Below, piece after piece: positions 41,581 to 50,334 of a stretch of DNA of 64,000 nt. The translations under genes were made by a program, and so were the position numbers. A model generated the notes under the pieces. It searched no databases and was not told the origin of the DNA. It worked only from the letters and a program-made list of their open reading frames with translations. Numbering within the stretch: the stretch's first letter is position 1; each line of letters opens with the position of its first letter. Source of the DNA: JAVBTR01 sp031556065 (GTDB lineage: Bacteria; Bacillota; Clostridia; Christensenellales; Aristaeellaceae); NCBI GenBank assembly GCA_031556065.1, contig JAVBTR010000006.1, forward strand, positions 1 through 64,000, written 5' to 3'.

Positions 41581-43398
41581 TTATCCCAGCAAATACATAG
41601 CGGTGGTAACGATCAACCCGACCAGCACCCACCATACATAGCGGGAAGGGCTACCGTTGTGGGCCTTTTTCACAAGGCCCGTAAGGATGCCTACAAACCT
41701 GGGAATGAGTTCGTCGTAAAAATAGGAAATGCCGTTATTAATCTTAAGGCAGATGTTGCCATAAGCGTTCATCCATCCACGGGACATTTCGTAAGGATCG
41801 AACTTCTTTGCTTCCGCTAAATCATAAATGTTATGGAGGATGGGAGCATGGTGGAAGTGATCGGCAGATTCAATACCTCGGCCTGTCTTTTTAAAGCCCC
41901 GGAAGTGATCCAATATTGCAAGAAGCAGCAGGCCCGAGGAGATACCCACCAGCAGCCAGTTGGTATGCCCGCCTACGTGAGCGGCTTCGTGGCCCAGGAT
42001 AGGTGTTAGCACGTGGTTGATCAGGGGCGTGGAGAAGAAGCCCAGCAACAGGCAGGCCGCTGCCAGAATCACCATGGGGATCAGCATAGGCAGGGGGGAT
42101 TCCTTGGTCTTCTCGTATTCTTTAGGGGTCTTGCCAAAGAAGGCGGCATGGCCCAGTTTTAAAAAGGAAACGGGGGTAAAGAAAGCGCCGATGGCGGCCA
42201 GAACAAAGAAGAACATGCCGCTTTCAAGAGCGCCATCCAGAATCAGTTCCTTGGAGAAGAATCCGTTTGTCATAGGGAAACCGGCAATGGAAAGCCCGGC
42301 GACAATAAAGCAGACCATGGTGATGGGCATTTTCTTTTTAAGGCCGCCCAGGATGTTCAAATTAGTGGTGCCGGTTTGCTTTTCAACGGAACCTGCCACC
42401 AAGAACAGGCCGCATTTATAAACTGCGTTGTTCAGCATATGGAATAGGCCGCCAATAATGCCAACAGGCAGCGCGGTGCCGATGCCAAGAATCATGTAAC
42501 CTACCTGGCTGACAGCGTGGTAGGAAAGCAGGCGCTTGAAATCCCGCTGGATTAGGGCCATCATTACCGCCAGGATGATCGTAACGGCGCCTAAGGTCAT
42601 CAGCACATAGCTCATGGGAGAGCCATGCTGGAAATCGAATAAATCTAATGTAATGCGGGAAAGCAGGTACATGCCCAGCAGCTTTTCCAGGGCCCCAGGC
42701 AAAAAGGCCATGAAGGGCATGGGCGCGTTGTCCGCCGCATCGGGAATCCATGTATGGAAGGGCATGGAGCCGGCCTTGGAAATCGCACCGATCACCAGGC
42801 AAATAAAGGCCACCATTCCCCAGCCTTCAATGGGCAGGTGAATGTTTTCCATGTTCATGGTACCGGCGGTAAAGCCTGTAATGGCGATCCCCAGCATCAT
42901 CACAAGGTCGGTTACACCGGCAATGATAATGGCCTTAAGAGCTGCCTTGGAAGAGCCCTCCTTGCCGCCTACAAGAATCATCACATACATGGTGCCAAGG
43001 ATGCCTTCCCAGAAAAACAGAAGAAGCACCAGGTTGTTGGCAAGAACAGAGCCGTTGGCCAGGGCCAGGGTGAAGAGCATGCAGGCATATAGAAGCCTGG
43101 TATAGCCCTTATTCTTGGCGAAGGTGGCGGTGTAAATGGAAACCAACAAGGAAAGGATGGCGGCGCACAAAAGAATGAAGCCGCTGAAGTGATACATCTT
43201 AAGGGAGAAATCGATGCCGAAGCCAGCGAAGCCGCAAAGGAATGCAGATTCTTTGTCAAAGGAAAGGGCTACCAGCAAAAGGTTCACAGCGCAGCCGATG
43301 ATCAGCATCATGCCATGGCGCTTTTGGGGCAAAACCAGATTAATAAGGCCCGCGATAAAGGGAACAAGGATGATAAAAAGCAGCATGAAATTGTTCAT
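41581..43398 (-). CDS. Antiporter-like subunit (NuoL/MbhH type) with C-terminal extension
   Basis: 605 residues from ATG 43398, which overlaps the upstream stop (ATGA) and has AGGAGGG upstream. About 14 core hydrophobic segments; FFWEGILGTMYVMIL (segment-5 Glu) and AISKAGSMPFHTWIPDAADNAPMP (segment-7 Lys and motif). Beyond the core there is an extra ~110 residues with a soluble helix-rich stretch (DPYEMSRGWMNAYGNICLKI) and a final membrane helix, recalling the lateral helix and last segment of NuoL. Confidence 0.9.
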   Translation of the reverse strand: MNNFMLLFIILVPFIAGLINLVLPQKRHGMMLIIGCAVNLLLVALSFDKESAFLCGFAGFGIDFSLKMYHFSGFILLCAAILSLLVSIYTATFAKNKGYTRLLYACMLFTLALANGSVLANNLVLLLFFWEGILGTMYVMILVGGKEGSSKAALKAIIIAGVTDLVMMLGIAITGFTAGTMNMENIHLPIEGWGMVAFICLVIGAISKAGSMPFHTWIPDAADNAPMPFMAFLPGALEKLLGMYLLSRITLDLFDFQHGSPMSYVLMTLGAVTIILAVMMALIQRDFKRLLSYHAVSQVGYMILGIGTALPVGIIGGLFHMLNNAVYKCGLFLVAGSVEKQTGTTNLNILGGLKKKMPITMVCFIVAGLSIAGFPMTNGFFSKELILDGALESGMFFFVLAAIGAFFTPVSFLKLGHAAFFGKTPKEYEKTKESPLPMLIPMVILAAACLLLGFFSTPLINHVLTPILGHEAAHVGGHTNWLLVGISSGLLLLAILDHFRGFKKTGRGIESADHFHHAPILHNIYDLAEAKKFDPYEMSRGWMNAYGNICLKINNGISYFYDELIPRFVGILTGLVKKAHNGSPSRYVWWVLVGLIVTTAMYLLG

Positions 43399-44834
43399 TT
43401 TACCAGCCCTCCTATTTGCGAAACGATGGAACCCACCCAATTGGCGGTGGGGTTAATGAAGATACCGCTTAAGACGGATAAGAAGGCCAGGAAGGCCACA
43501 GTGTAGACCATCGACTTTGTGCCTTCGTGGTGAGGCTCGCCTTCGCCCTTGTATGTTCCTAAGAATACCCGGATAAATGCGCGCAGGAGATAAACCAGGG
43601 TCATCACCGCGCCAACTAGGAACACAATGGCCATTAAGGGTTGCCCCGCGGCCACGGTGCCGGAAATAACGATGTATTTGCTGAAAAAGCCGCCGAATGG
43701 GGGAATGCCCATAACGGAAAGGGCGCAAAGGAGGAAGGAGGCTGCTGTCCATGGCATAGCCTTATAAAGGCCGCCCAGCTTCCTTATATCCTTGGTGTGG
43801 CAGCCATGCTCCACAATGCCGGCACAAAGGAAGAGCCCGGCCTTGGAAATAGCGTGCATCATAATGTACATAATGCCGCCGGCCAACGCCATTTCCCCGC
43901 CTATGGAAAGACCCAGGAAAATAAAGCCAAGCTGGCTGACGGTGGAATAGGCGATAATCCGCTTCATATCGGTTTCTTTTATGGCAGCCCCGGCAGAGAG
44001 AATGGCGCTGATGGCAGCGATGACCGGCATGGCGGTGTGCCAGAATTCATCCAGCTGGAAGTTTACCACAAACAGGCGGGTATAGGCATACACGCCGATC
44101 TTCACAAGCACAGCCGCATGCAAAAGTGACGTAGCGGGAGTAGGGGCAACGCCAGCGTCTGCGATCCAAGAATGGAGAGGCAGGGTGGCAGATTTGGAAA
44201 GGATGCCGAAGAGAATCAAGATTACGGCGGCATTTGAAATCTGGCTGCCTTTTAAAACGGTCAAATCCGTGGTACCATATTGCATATACACTATCATAAA
44301 ACCACACAGCATGATCAGTGCGCCAATGCCGGTGATCAAAAAGGCTTTGTTGGCCCTTCTGGTGTTTTCATTCTTGCGGAAAAAGCCGATCAGCCGCCAG
44401 CAGCAGACAGCAGAAATTTCCCAGAAAACGTACATGAAAATAAGATCGGTGGTCAGGGCAATCCCCATCATGGCGCCGATGAACAAAACCACCATGAAAT
44501 AGTATTCATTCTGGTTTTCTTCATGTTGAATATAGCCAAAGGAATACACCACAATAGCAAGCCCTAGGAAGGAGGATGCAATGGCCATAAACACGGCCAA
44601 GCCATCGGCTAAAAAGCCGAAGCTTAACCCAAGGGGCAAGGCCAGGTGGAAGCTTGGAGGCGTAGCTGAAAGGGACGCCGGTATCAGCGCGCAAAGAAGC
44701 ACTAGGGGGATCAGTACACAAAGAAAGGCCAACGCATTGCGAAGCCTTGTGTTTGCACGTCCTATTAATGGAAGAAACACGGAGCCGATCAACGGAACAA
44801 AAACGACACCCAGCAGCATGGCCCAATTCACCAT
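43395..44834 (-). CDS. Antiporter-like subunit (NuoM/MrpD type), first gene of the hydrogenase operon
   Basis: 479 residues, about 14 hydrophobic segments. FWEISAVCCWRLIGF (segment-5 Glu) and ILSKSATLPLHSWIADAGVAPTPATSLLHAA (segment-7 Lys and the S/T-P-x-S-x-LLHAA motif, split across about residues 213-243). GGAGG lies upstream of ATG 44834. It heads the twelve-gene operon under a consensus promoter. Confidence 0.9.
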   Translation of the reverse strand: MVNWAMLLGVVFVPLIGSVFLPLIGRANTRLRNALAFLCVLIPLVLLCALIPASLSATPPSFHLALPLGLSFGFLADGLAVFMAIASSFLGLAIVVYSFGYIQHEENQNEYYFMVVLFIGAMMGIALTTDLIFMYVFWEISAVCCWRLIGFFRKNENTRRANKAFLITGIGALIMLCGFMIVYMQYGTTDLTVLKGSQISNAAVILILFGILSKSATLPLHSWIADAGVAPTPATSLLHAAVLVKIGVYAYTRLFVVNFQLDEFWHTAMPVIAAISAILSAGAAIKETDMKRIIAYSTVSQLGFIFLGLSIGGEMALAGGIMYIMMHAISKAGLFLCAGIVEHGCHTKDIRKLGGLYKAMPWTAASFLLCALSVMGIPPFGGFFSKYIVISGTVAAGQPLMAIVFLVGAVMTLVYLLRAFIRVFLGTYKGEGEPHHEGTKSMVYTVAFLAFLSVLSGIFINPTANWVGSIVSQIGGLVK

Positions 44835-44882
44835 GATCTTACAACCTCCACCTACATACGATAACGATTAAAACCATCCATC

Positions 44883-44911
44883 ATTATAGTTGTGAAAACA
44901 GCTAATGTCAA
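44883..44911 (-). promoter_or_regulatory. Consensus sigma-A promoter of the hydrogenase operon
   Basis: On the minus strand: TTGACA (44911-44906), 17-base spacer, TATAAT (44888-44883). Both hexamers are perfect. About 50 bases from the first start codon. Confidence 0.82.
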
Positions 44912-44924
44912 TGGTAAACACCAC

Positions 44925-44953
44925 TTGAAAAGAAATGAGTTAGAGCATATAAT
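44925..44953 (+). promoter_or_regulatory. Promoter of the hyp operon
   Basis: TTGAAA (44925-44930), 17-base spacer, TATAAT (44948-44953), 24 bases before hypA. Back-to-back with the hydrogenase promoter; the -35 boxes are 13 bases apart. Confidence 0.75.
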
Positions 44954-44977
44954 AACAAGGCGCAAGGAGGAAAAGGG

Positions 44978-45322
44978 ATGCACGAATACAGCCTGACAAA
45001 GCAGATTGTACAGATCGTAAATGACGCGGCAGAGAAGAACGGCGCGAAAAAAGTGGAGGCAGCTTATCTGGTCATTGGCGAAAGTACCAGTATTATCCCG
45101 GATTGTGTGCAAATGTATTTCGATATGATCTCAAGGGGCACCAAGGCTTACGGCGCGGTGCTCCATGTGAAGGTAGTAAAGCCTGAAATGTATTGCAGCC
45201 ATTGCCAGCAAAATTTCGTTCGTCCCTTGTTTTCCTTCGAGTGCCCGGTTTGCCATAACCTTGGCAGTCCTACGGAGATTGGCAATGAGTTTTACGTGGA
45301 AAAAGTAGAATTAGAGGTGTAG
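44978..45322 (+). CDS. hypA: Hydrogenase nickel insertion protein HypA
   Basis: 114 residues. MHEYSLTKQIV starts with the conserved nickel-binding Met-His-Glu, and the zinc site is CSHC...CPVC. It delivers nickel with HypB to the large subunit. CGCAAGGAGG precedes the ATG, and hypB follows after 3 bases. Confidence 0.95.
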   Translation: MHEYSLTKQIVQIVNDAAEKNGAKKVEAAYLVIGESTSIIPDCVQMYFDMISRGTKAYGAVLHVKVVKPEMYCSHCQQNFVRPLFSFECPVCHNLGSPTEIGNEFYVEKVELEV

Positions 45323-45325
45323 AAA

Positions 45326-45973
45326 ATGAGTACCCAGGATATTCAAATTATGGCCGATATCAACGCCGAAAACGATCGGATCGCGGAGGTTATTCAAAAG
45401 CAATTAAACGATAAGGGCATCTTTGGGGTCAACGTGATTGGCGCTCCCGGGGCGGGAAAGACCTCTAGTTTGATTCGCATTGTGGAAGGCCTTCAAGGTA
45501 CCAAGTGCTATGTGGTGGAAGGGGATATCCAATCAGATATCGATACGGATAAATTAAAGGCCCTTGGCATTGAAGCGGTACAGATCAATACTGGCGGGGC
45601 ATGCCATATCGACGGTACGCTGATGGAAAACATCCTGCCCAAGCTTTCACTGAATGAAAAGGGTGTTTTGTTCATTGAAAATATTGGGAACCTGGTATGT
45701 CCGGCGGAATTCAATATTGGAGAGAATATTAAAATCTTGATTGTGACCGCTGCCGATGGTTCGGACAAGCCTTATAAATACCCTTTGGCCTTTGAAAAGG
45801 CGGAGGCAATCATCCTTAACAAGGCGGATCTTTTGCCCTATGTGGATTTCGACATGGATTATTTCATGAAGGGCATCAGGGCGCTAAACCCCAACGCGCC
45901 TGTATTTTCGGTATCCGCAAAATCCGGCGCTGGCTTTGACGAGGTTTGCGCATGGCTGCAAGGGAAGCTATAA
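45326..45973 (+). CDS. hypB: Hydrogenase nickel incorporation GTPase HypB
   Basis: 215 residues. SIMIBI-class GTPase with P-loop GAPGAGKT (residues 39-46), the metal-site GGACHID and NKADLLPY for guanine recognition. There is no N-terminal His-rich nickel store and no CxxCGC motif, so it is the minimal form. It acts with HypA to load nickel. Its last 22 bases overlap hypF. Confidence 0.95.
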   Translation: MSTQDIQIMADINAENDRIAEVIQKQLNDKGIFGVNVIGAPGAGKTSSLIRIVEGLQGTKCYVVEGDIQSDIDTDKLKALGIEAVQINTGGACHIDGTLMENILPKLSLNEKGVLFIENIGNLVCPAEFNIGENIKILIVTAADGSDKPYKYPLAFEKAEAIILNKADLLPYVDFDMDYFMKGIRALNPNAPVFSVSAKSGAGFDEVCAWLQGKL

Positions 45974-48087
45974 TTAAGGCCATCACCATTGATGGGGTGG
46001 TGCAGGGGGTCGGGTTCCGGCCCTTTGTGGCGACCCTTGCCGGAGAAATGGGTATAGATGGTTTTGTGCGCAACGATGGCGGCCGGGTATATATCCAGGC
46101 GGCAGCCGATGAAAAGCGGCTTTCCGATTTTTTAGAGGCCCTTGGGGAGAAAACGCCCCTGGGCAGCGTGATTGTGGGGATAAGATGCGAAGAACTGCCT
46201 TATTTAGAGGTTAAAAAGGGCTTTACCATTGAAAAAAGCAATGCTGAAGGAGGCGGGCACCAAATGCCTTCGCCGGATTTAGCCATTTGCGGTGATTGCC
46301 TTAGGGAGCTGTACGAAAAAGATGGTCCCCGGTATTTGAATCCTTTTATCAGCTGTACCCATTGCGGCCCCCGGTATTCCATTATGCGGGCGCTTCCCTA
46401 CGATCGGGATACCACCACCATGGGCGCTTTTCCTATGTGCGGGCTTTGCCAAAGCCAGTACACAGCCACGCTGGACAGGCGCTACCATGCCCAGACCATT
46501 TGTTGCAACGCTTGCGGGCCCCAGCTGAAGGGCGGGATTCATGGCATCACGGCCATTAAGGGCATTGGGGGCTATCACTTGGCCTGTTCCCCCTTTGATG
46601 AACAGACGGTTTCCCGCCTAAGGGAAATAAAGGGACGGGAGCACAAGCCCTTTGCGGTGATGTTTCCAGAACTTGAGCTGTTAAAAGAATACTGTGAGAT
46701 AACAAAAGAGGAAGAAACACTTTTGTTAAGCAGCGCCAGGCCTATTGTGCTTTTAAAGCGTAAAAAAAGCGCTATTGTGAGTAAGGTTTATAGTACCAGC
46801 CCCTATCTGGGTGCGTTTTTGCCTTATACACCGCTGCAGCATCTTATATTAAAGGAAAACGGCCCTCTTGTGATGACCAGTGCCAACCGTTCTTCGGAAC
46901 CTATTATAATTGATGATGCAGAAATGAAAGCATTTCTGGGCATTGATTCCGTTATCAGCCACGATCGGGAGATTCTCCGCCGACTGGACGATTCGGTGGT
47001 GCAGGTGGTAAACGGCCAAACCCAGTTCTTGCGCCGTGCCCGGGGCTATGTGCCTTTGGCCATTCCCATGAAGGGCTCAAGTCCCATGGCCGCCCTGGGT
47101 GCCCAGGAGAAGAATACCTTTTGTCTGTTTGATAAGGGGTATTGCTACCCTTCCCAGGAAAATGGGGATGTGGAAAACCGGGAACTGTTTGAAGCAACGC
47201 TAAAGGACATGGGGGCACTTTTAAAGATTAAGCCCGAAAAAGTAATCTGCGACATGCACCCTTATTACCCAACCACTGAAGCGGCGAAAAACATGGGCCT
47301 GCCCCTGCTTCAAGTGCAGCACCACCATGCCCATATTGCTTCTGTTATGGCGGAGCATGGCCTTGAAGGCCCTGTATTGGGCGTGGCCTTTGACGGCACA
47401 GGCTTCGGGCCCGACGGCACCATTTGGGGCGGGGAATTTTTGCTGGTGGATTCCAAAGGCTTTAAACGCCTGGGCCACTTAAAGGCCATCCCATACCTTG
47501 GCGGAGATGAATCGGTGAAGCAGAGCTGGAAAAGTGCCCTATGCCTGATGGACGACGCGGGAATCCCTTACGAGAACCCTCTTGTTCAGGCGGCGCTTAA
47601 AAGCAAGGTGAACACCCATTTGTCTTCCTCCATGGGACGTTTGTTCGATGGGATCAGCGCCCTGTTGGGGATTTGCACAAAGGGCCAGTATGGTGGCCAG
47701 CCAGCCATCGAATTGGAAAACGCGGCGGCCCGGGCGGTTAAAAAGGAGAAAGCACCTTTTACGGTAGAGGGGGAGGATTTTGCCCCTTGTGTGCGGGAAA
47801 TGTACACATTGTTTAGAGAAGGTGCCGATATCGATGAACTGGCCTACCGCTTTCATGTAACGGTGGCCCGGTGGATTGTTGGAATGTGCCAAGGTTTCGG
47901 GATACAAAAAGTAGCGCTGTCCGGCGGCGTGTTTCAAAACAGGCTGCTAATGGAAATGGTTGAACCGATGCTCAAAGAAAAGGGCTTTATGGTTTTTACA
48001 AACCATTTGGTGCCGCCGGGAGATGGCGGCATTTCCCTGGGGCAAATGTTTATCGGCCAGAAAGGTGGGAAGACGCAATGTGTTTAG
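45952..48087 (+). CDS. hypF: Carbamoyltransferase HypF
   Basis: 711 residues from ATG 45952, chosen for GAGG seven bases upstream; a TTG at 45946 is less likely. Acylphosphatase domain (VQGVGFRPF, residues 18-25), two zinc fingers (CGDC/CTHC and CGLC/CCNAC), YrdC-like domain and Kae1-like C-terminal domain with QHHHAHIASVMAEHGL. It makes the thiocarbamate on HypE that becomes the cyanide ligands of the iron. Slightly shorter than the ~750-residue norm. Overlaps hypB by 22 bases and hypC by 10. Confidence 0.96.
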   Translation: MAAREAIIKAITIDGVVQGVGFRPFVATLAGEMGIDGFVRNDGGRVYIQAAADEKRLSDFLEALGEKTPLGSVIVGIRCEELPYLEVKKGFTIEKSNAEGGGHQMPSPDLAICGDCLRELYEKDGPRYLNPFISCTHCGPRYSIMRALPYDRDTTTMGAFPMCGLCQSQYTATLDRRYHAQTICCNACGPQLKGGIHGITAIKGIGGYHLACSPFDEQTVSRLREIKGREHKPFAVMFPELELLKEYCEITKEEETLLLSSARPIVLLKRKKSAIVSKVYSTSPYLGAFLPYTPLQHLILKENGPLVMTSANRSSEPIIIDDAEMKAFLGIDSVISHDREILRRLDDSVVQVVNGQTQFLRRARGYVPLAIPMKGSSPMAALGAQEKNTFCLFDKGYCYPSQENGDVENRELFEATLKDMGALLKIKPEKVICDMHPYYPTTEAAKNMGLPLLQVQHHHAHIASVMAEHGLEGPVLGVAFDGTGFGPDGTIWGGEFLLVDSKGFKRLGHLKAIPYLGGDESVKQSWKSALCLMDDAGIPYENPLVQAALKSKVNTHLSSSMGRLFDGISALLGICTKGQYGGQPAIELENAAARAVKKEKAPFTVEGEDFAPCVREMYTLFREGADIDELAYRFHVTVARWIVGMCQGFGIQKVALSGGVFQNRLLMEMVEPMLKEKGFMVFTNHLVPPGDGGISLGQMFIGQKGGKTQCV

Positions 48088-48302
48088 CGGTTCCGGGAAA
48101 GATTATCGCCCTTGATGGGGCAAAGGGCCGGGCGCTGGTCCGGGGCAACACCATTGATGTGGAAATGGGCATTGTGAATGCCGGCATTGGGGATTATGTG
48201 CTGATCCATGCGGGCTGCGCTATTTCTGCCATGCCCGAAGACGAAGCGTTGGAGCTGGACGAATTGTTTAATATGGTGAATGAATATGGAAAACAGGATT
48301 GA
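48078..48302 (+). CDS. hypC: Hydrogenase assembly chaperone HypC
   Basis: 74 residues with the essential N-terminal MCLAVPGKI (Cys2), used to bind the iron centre and the large subunit. It forms a complex with HypD. Overlaps hypF by 10 bases and hypD by 23. Confidence 0.95.
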   Translation: MCLAVPGKIIALDGAKGRALVRGNTIDVEMGIVNAGIGDYVLIHAGCAISAMPEDEALELDELFNMVNEYGKQD

Positions 48303-49335
48303 TGCCCTGGTCCAAGCCATTGGCGGGTATAGAGGCAAGCCCATTAAGCTGATGGAGGTCTGCGGGACCCATACCTACCAGATTTCCCATCTGGGGATTT
48401 CTGGACTTTTGCCGGAAAATATCCAATTGGTTTCCGGACCTGGCTGCCCTGTTTGCGTAACCCCGGCAGGGTACATCCACCGGGCTATGAAAGTGGCCCT
48501 TGAAAAAGATACCACTCTTTGCAGCTTTGGGGATATGATCCGGGTACCGGGCACCGAAGGCAACCTTGCAAAGGTGAAGGCCCAGGGAGGCAGCGTGAAG
48601 GTGATGTATTCACCTATGGACGTGGTAACTTGGGCTAAAAATGAGCCGCAGAAACAGTTCGTGGTGGCGGCGGTGGGTTTTGAAACCACCTTGCCTCTAT
48701 ATGCGCTTTTAATTCAGACACTTGAAAAGGAGAAGCTTACCAATGTGCGACTGCTGATGGCCGTAAAAAGGCTGATGCCGGGGCTTCAGTGGCTGTGCGA
48801 AAATGAGCCGGATATCCAAGGGTTTATCGGCCCTGGCCATGTGAGCGCTATTTTGGGCTATGAGGTGTATGAAAGCCTGTGCGAAAAATACCGGGTGCCT
48901 CTGACGGTGGCTGGATTTTCATACGAGCATTTGGTGGCTGCCATACATGATTTGGTGAGGCAAATTGAAAAAGGCGCTCATGAAGCCCATAACCTCTACC
49001 CCAAGGTAGTTACAAAGGAAGGGAACCCCAAGGCCCTTGAATTGATCCATACTTATTTTGAACCCACCCTGGCTACCTGGCGGGGCCTGGGAGCCATTGC
49101 CCAGTCGGGCTATGGATTAAAAAAAGAATTTTCCCGCTATGATGGGGGAACTTACAGCGATCAAAGCCAAGAACCAAAGGGCTGCCAATGTGCCAATGTG
49201 ATTACAGGCCGAAAAAAACCTGTGGATTGCGCACTTTTCGGCCAGGCCTGCACCCCTCTAAACCCGGTGGGCCCCTGTATGGTTTCTTCAGAAGGCAGCT
49301 GCGGCATTTGGTACCAAAACGCCAGAACCCGGTAA
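48280..49335 (+). CDS. hypD: Hydrogenase Fe(CN)2CO assembly protein HypD
   Basis: 351 residues. MEVCGTHTYQI, SGPGCPVCVTP and FGDMIRVPG are HypD motifs; the C-terminal Cys-rich [4Fe-4S] region is GCQCANVITGRKKPVDCALFGQACTP (positions 49180-49257). Scaffold on which the Fe(CN)2CO moiety is built. Starts at ATG 48280 or 48286, inside the end of hypC. Confidence 0.95.
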   Translation: MNMENRIDALVQAIGGYRGKPIKLMEVCGTHTYQISHLGISGLLPENIQLVSGPGCPVCVTPAGYIHRAMKVALEKDTTLCSFGDMIRVPGTEGNLAKVKAQGGSVKVMYSPMDVVTWAKNEPQKQFVVAAVGFETTLPLYALLIQTLEKEKLTNVRLLMAVKRLMPGLQWLCENEPDIQGFIGPGHVSAILGYEVYESLCEKYRVPLTVAGFSYEHLVAAIHDLVRQIEKGAHEAHNLYPKVVTKEGNPKALELIHTYFEPTLATWRGLGAIAQSGYGLKKEFSRYDGGTYSDQSQEPKGCQCANVITGRKKPVDCALFGQACTPLNPVGPCMVSSEGSCGIWYQNARTR

Positions 49336-49349
49336 GGAGCGTGAAAACA

Positions 49350-50321
49350 GTGAAAATTACCCTGGCCCATGGCAGTGGCGGCGATGTGATGGATGAGCTG
49401 ATCCGGGATATTTTTGTGCGGCATTTTTCAAACCCTGTTTTAGACAGGCTGGAGGACGCGGCGGTATTGCCAAGCCCTACGGCTCAAATCGCTTTTACCA
49501 CCGATTCTTTTGTGGTGACCCCACTTGTTTTTAAAGGAGGGGATATTGGGAAGTTGGCTGTCTGTGGCACAGTGAACGATCTGGCCATGCGGGGAGCGGT
49601 ACCCAAATACCTTTCCTGCGGCTTTATTTTGGAAGAGGGACTGGCGCTTGATACCCTTGACCAGGTGGCGAAGTCTATGGGGCAGACGGCCCAGGAGGCG
49701 GGAGTCATGATTGTGGCAGGGGATACCAAGGTGGTAGAGGGAAACGGTGGGCTGTATATTAATACGGCGGGCGTGGGTTTTATGCAAACTCATTTGGATA
49801 TCAGCGTTAAAAGCACCAGGCCGGGGGATGGCATTATCATTTCCGGACTGATGGGAGAGCATCACGCCTGTATTTTATCGGCCCGGATGGGCATTGAAAA
49901 CGATATCCAAAGCGATTGCGCTGTTTTGAACCATATGGTGGAAAGCCTGTTAAACGCGGGGCTTCAGGTGCATACTTTAAGGGATATTACAAGAGGCGGC
50001 TTAGGCACAGTGCTAAATGAAATAGCCAAGGCATCCCATGTGGAAATGGCGCTTGATGGAAAAACGGCCCTATGCAATGAAACAGTCCAGGGCTTTTGCG
50101 ATATACTGGGTCTGGATATTATGCACATGGGTAATGAGGGCAAGTTCGCTCTGATTTTGCCTATGGAGCAGGTGCCAGAGGCCTTGGATATTCTCGGGGG
50201 AGATGCCCGTTTAATCGGCACTGTACAAGAAGGGAAGCCTTGTGTTACCATGATGACACGGGGGGGCAGCAAACGGATGATTAAGCCCTTGCTAGGCGAA
50301 GGCTTGCCCAGAATCTGTTAA
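49350..50321 (+). CDS. hypE: Hydrogenase maturation protein HypE
   Basis: 323 residues from GTG 49350, with AAGGAG ten bases upstream; the frame is open back to 49188 inside hypD but that part has no HypE text, and the GTG at 49341 is too close to the ribosome site. It starts KITLAHGSGGDVMDEL and ends PRIC, the C-terminal Cys that carries the thiocarboxamide dehydrated to cyanide. PurM-like ATPase fold. Completes a full hypABFCDE set. Confidence 0.93.
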   Translation: MKITLAHGSGGDVMDELIRDIFVRHFSNPVLDRLEDAAVLPSPTAQIAFTTDSFVVTPLVFKGGDIGKLAVCGTVNDLAMRGAVPKYLSCGFILEEGLALDTLDQVAKSMGQTAQEAGVMIVAGDTKVVEGNGGLYINTAGVGFMQTHLDISVKSTRPGDGIIISGLMGEHHACILSARMGIENDIQSDCAVLNHMVESLLNAGLQVHTLRDITRGGLGTVLNEIAKASHVEMALDGKTALCNETVQGFCDILGLDIMHMGNEGKFALILPMEQVPEALDILGGDARLIGTVQEGKPCVTMMTRGGSKRMIKPLLGEGLPRIC

Positions 50322-50334
50322 AGGAGCGATGGCA

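Noticed and set aside
49188..49349. Longer N-terminus for HypE
   Set aside because: These 54 codons overlap the end of hypD and do not match HypE, which begins with KITLAHGSGG.
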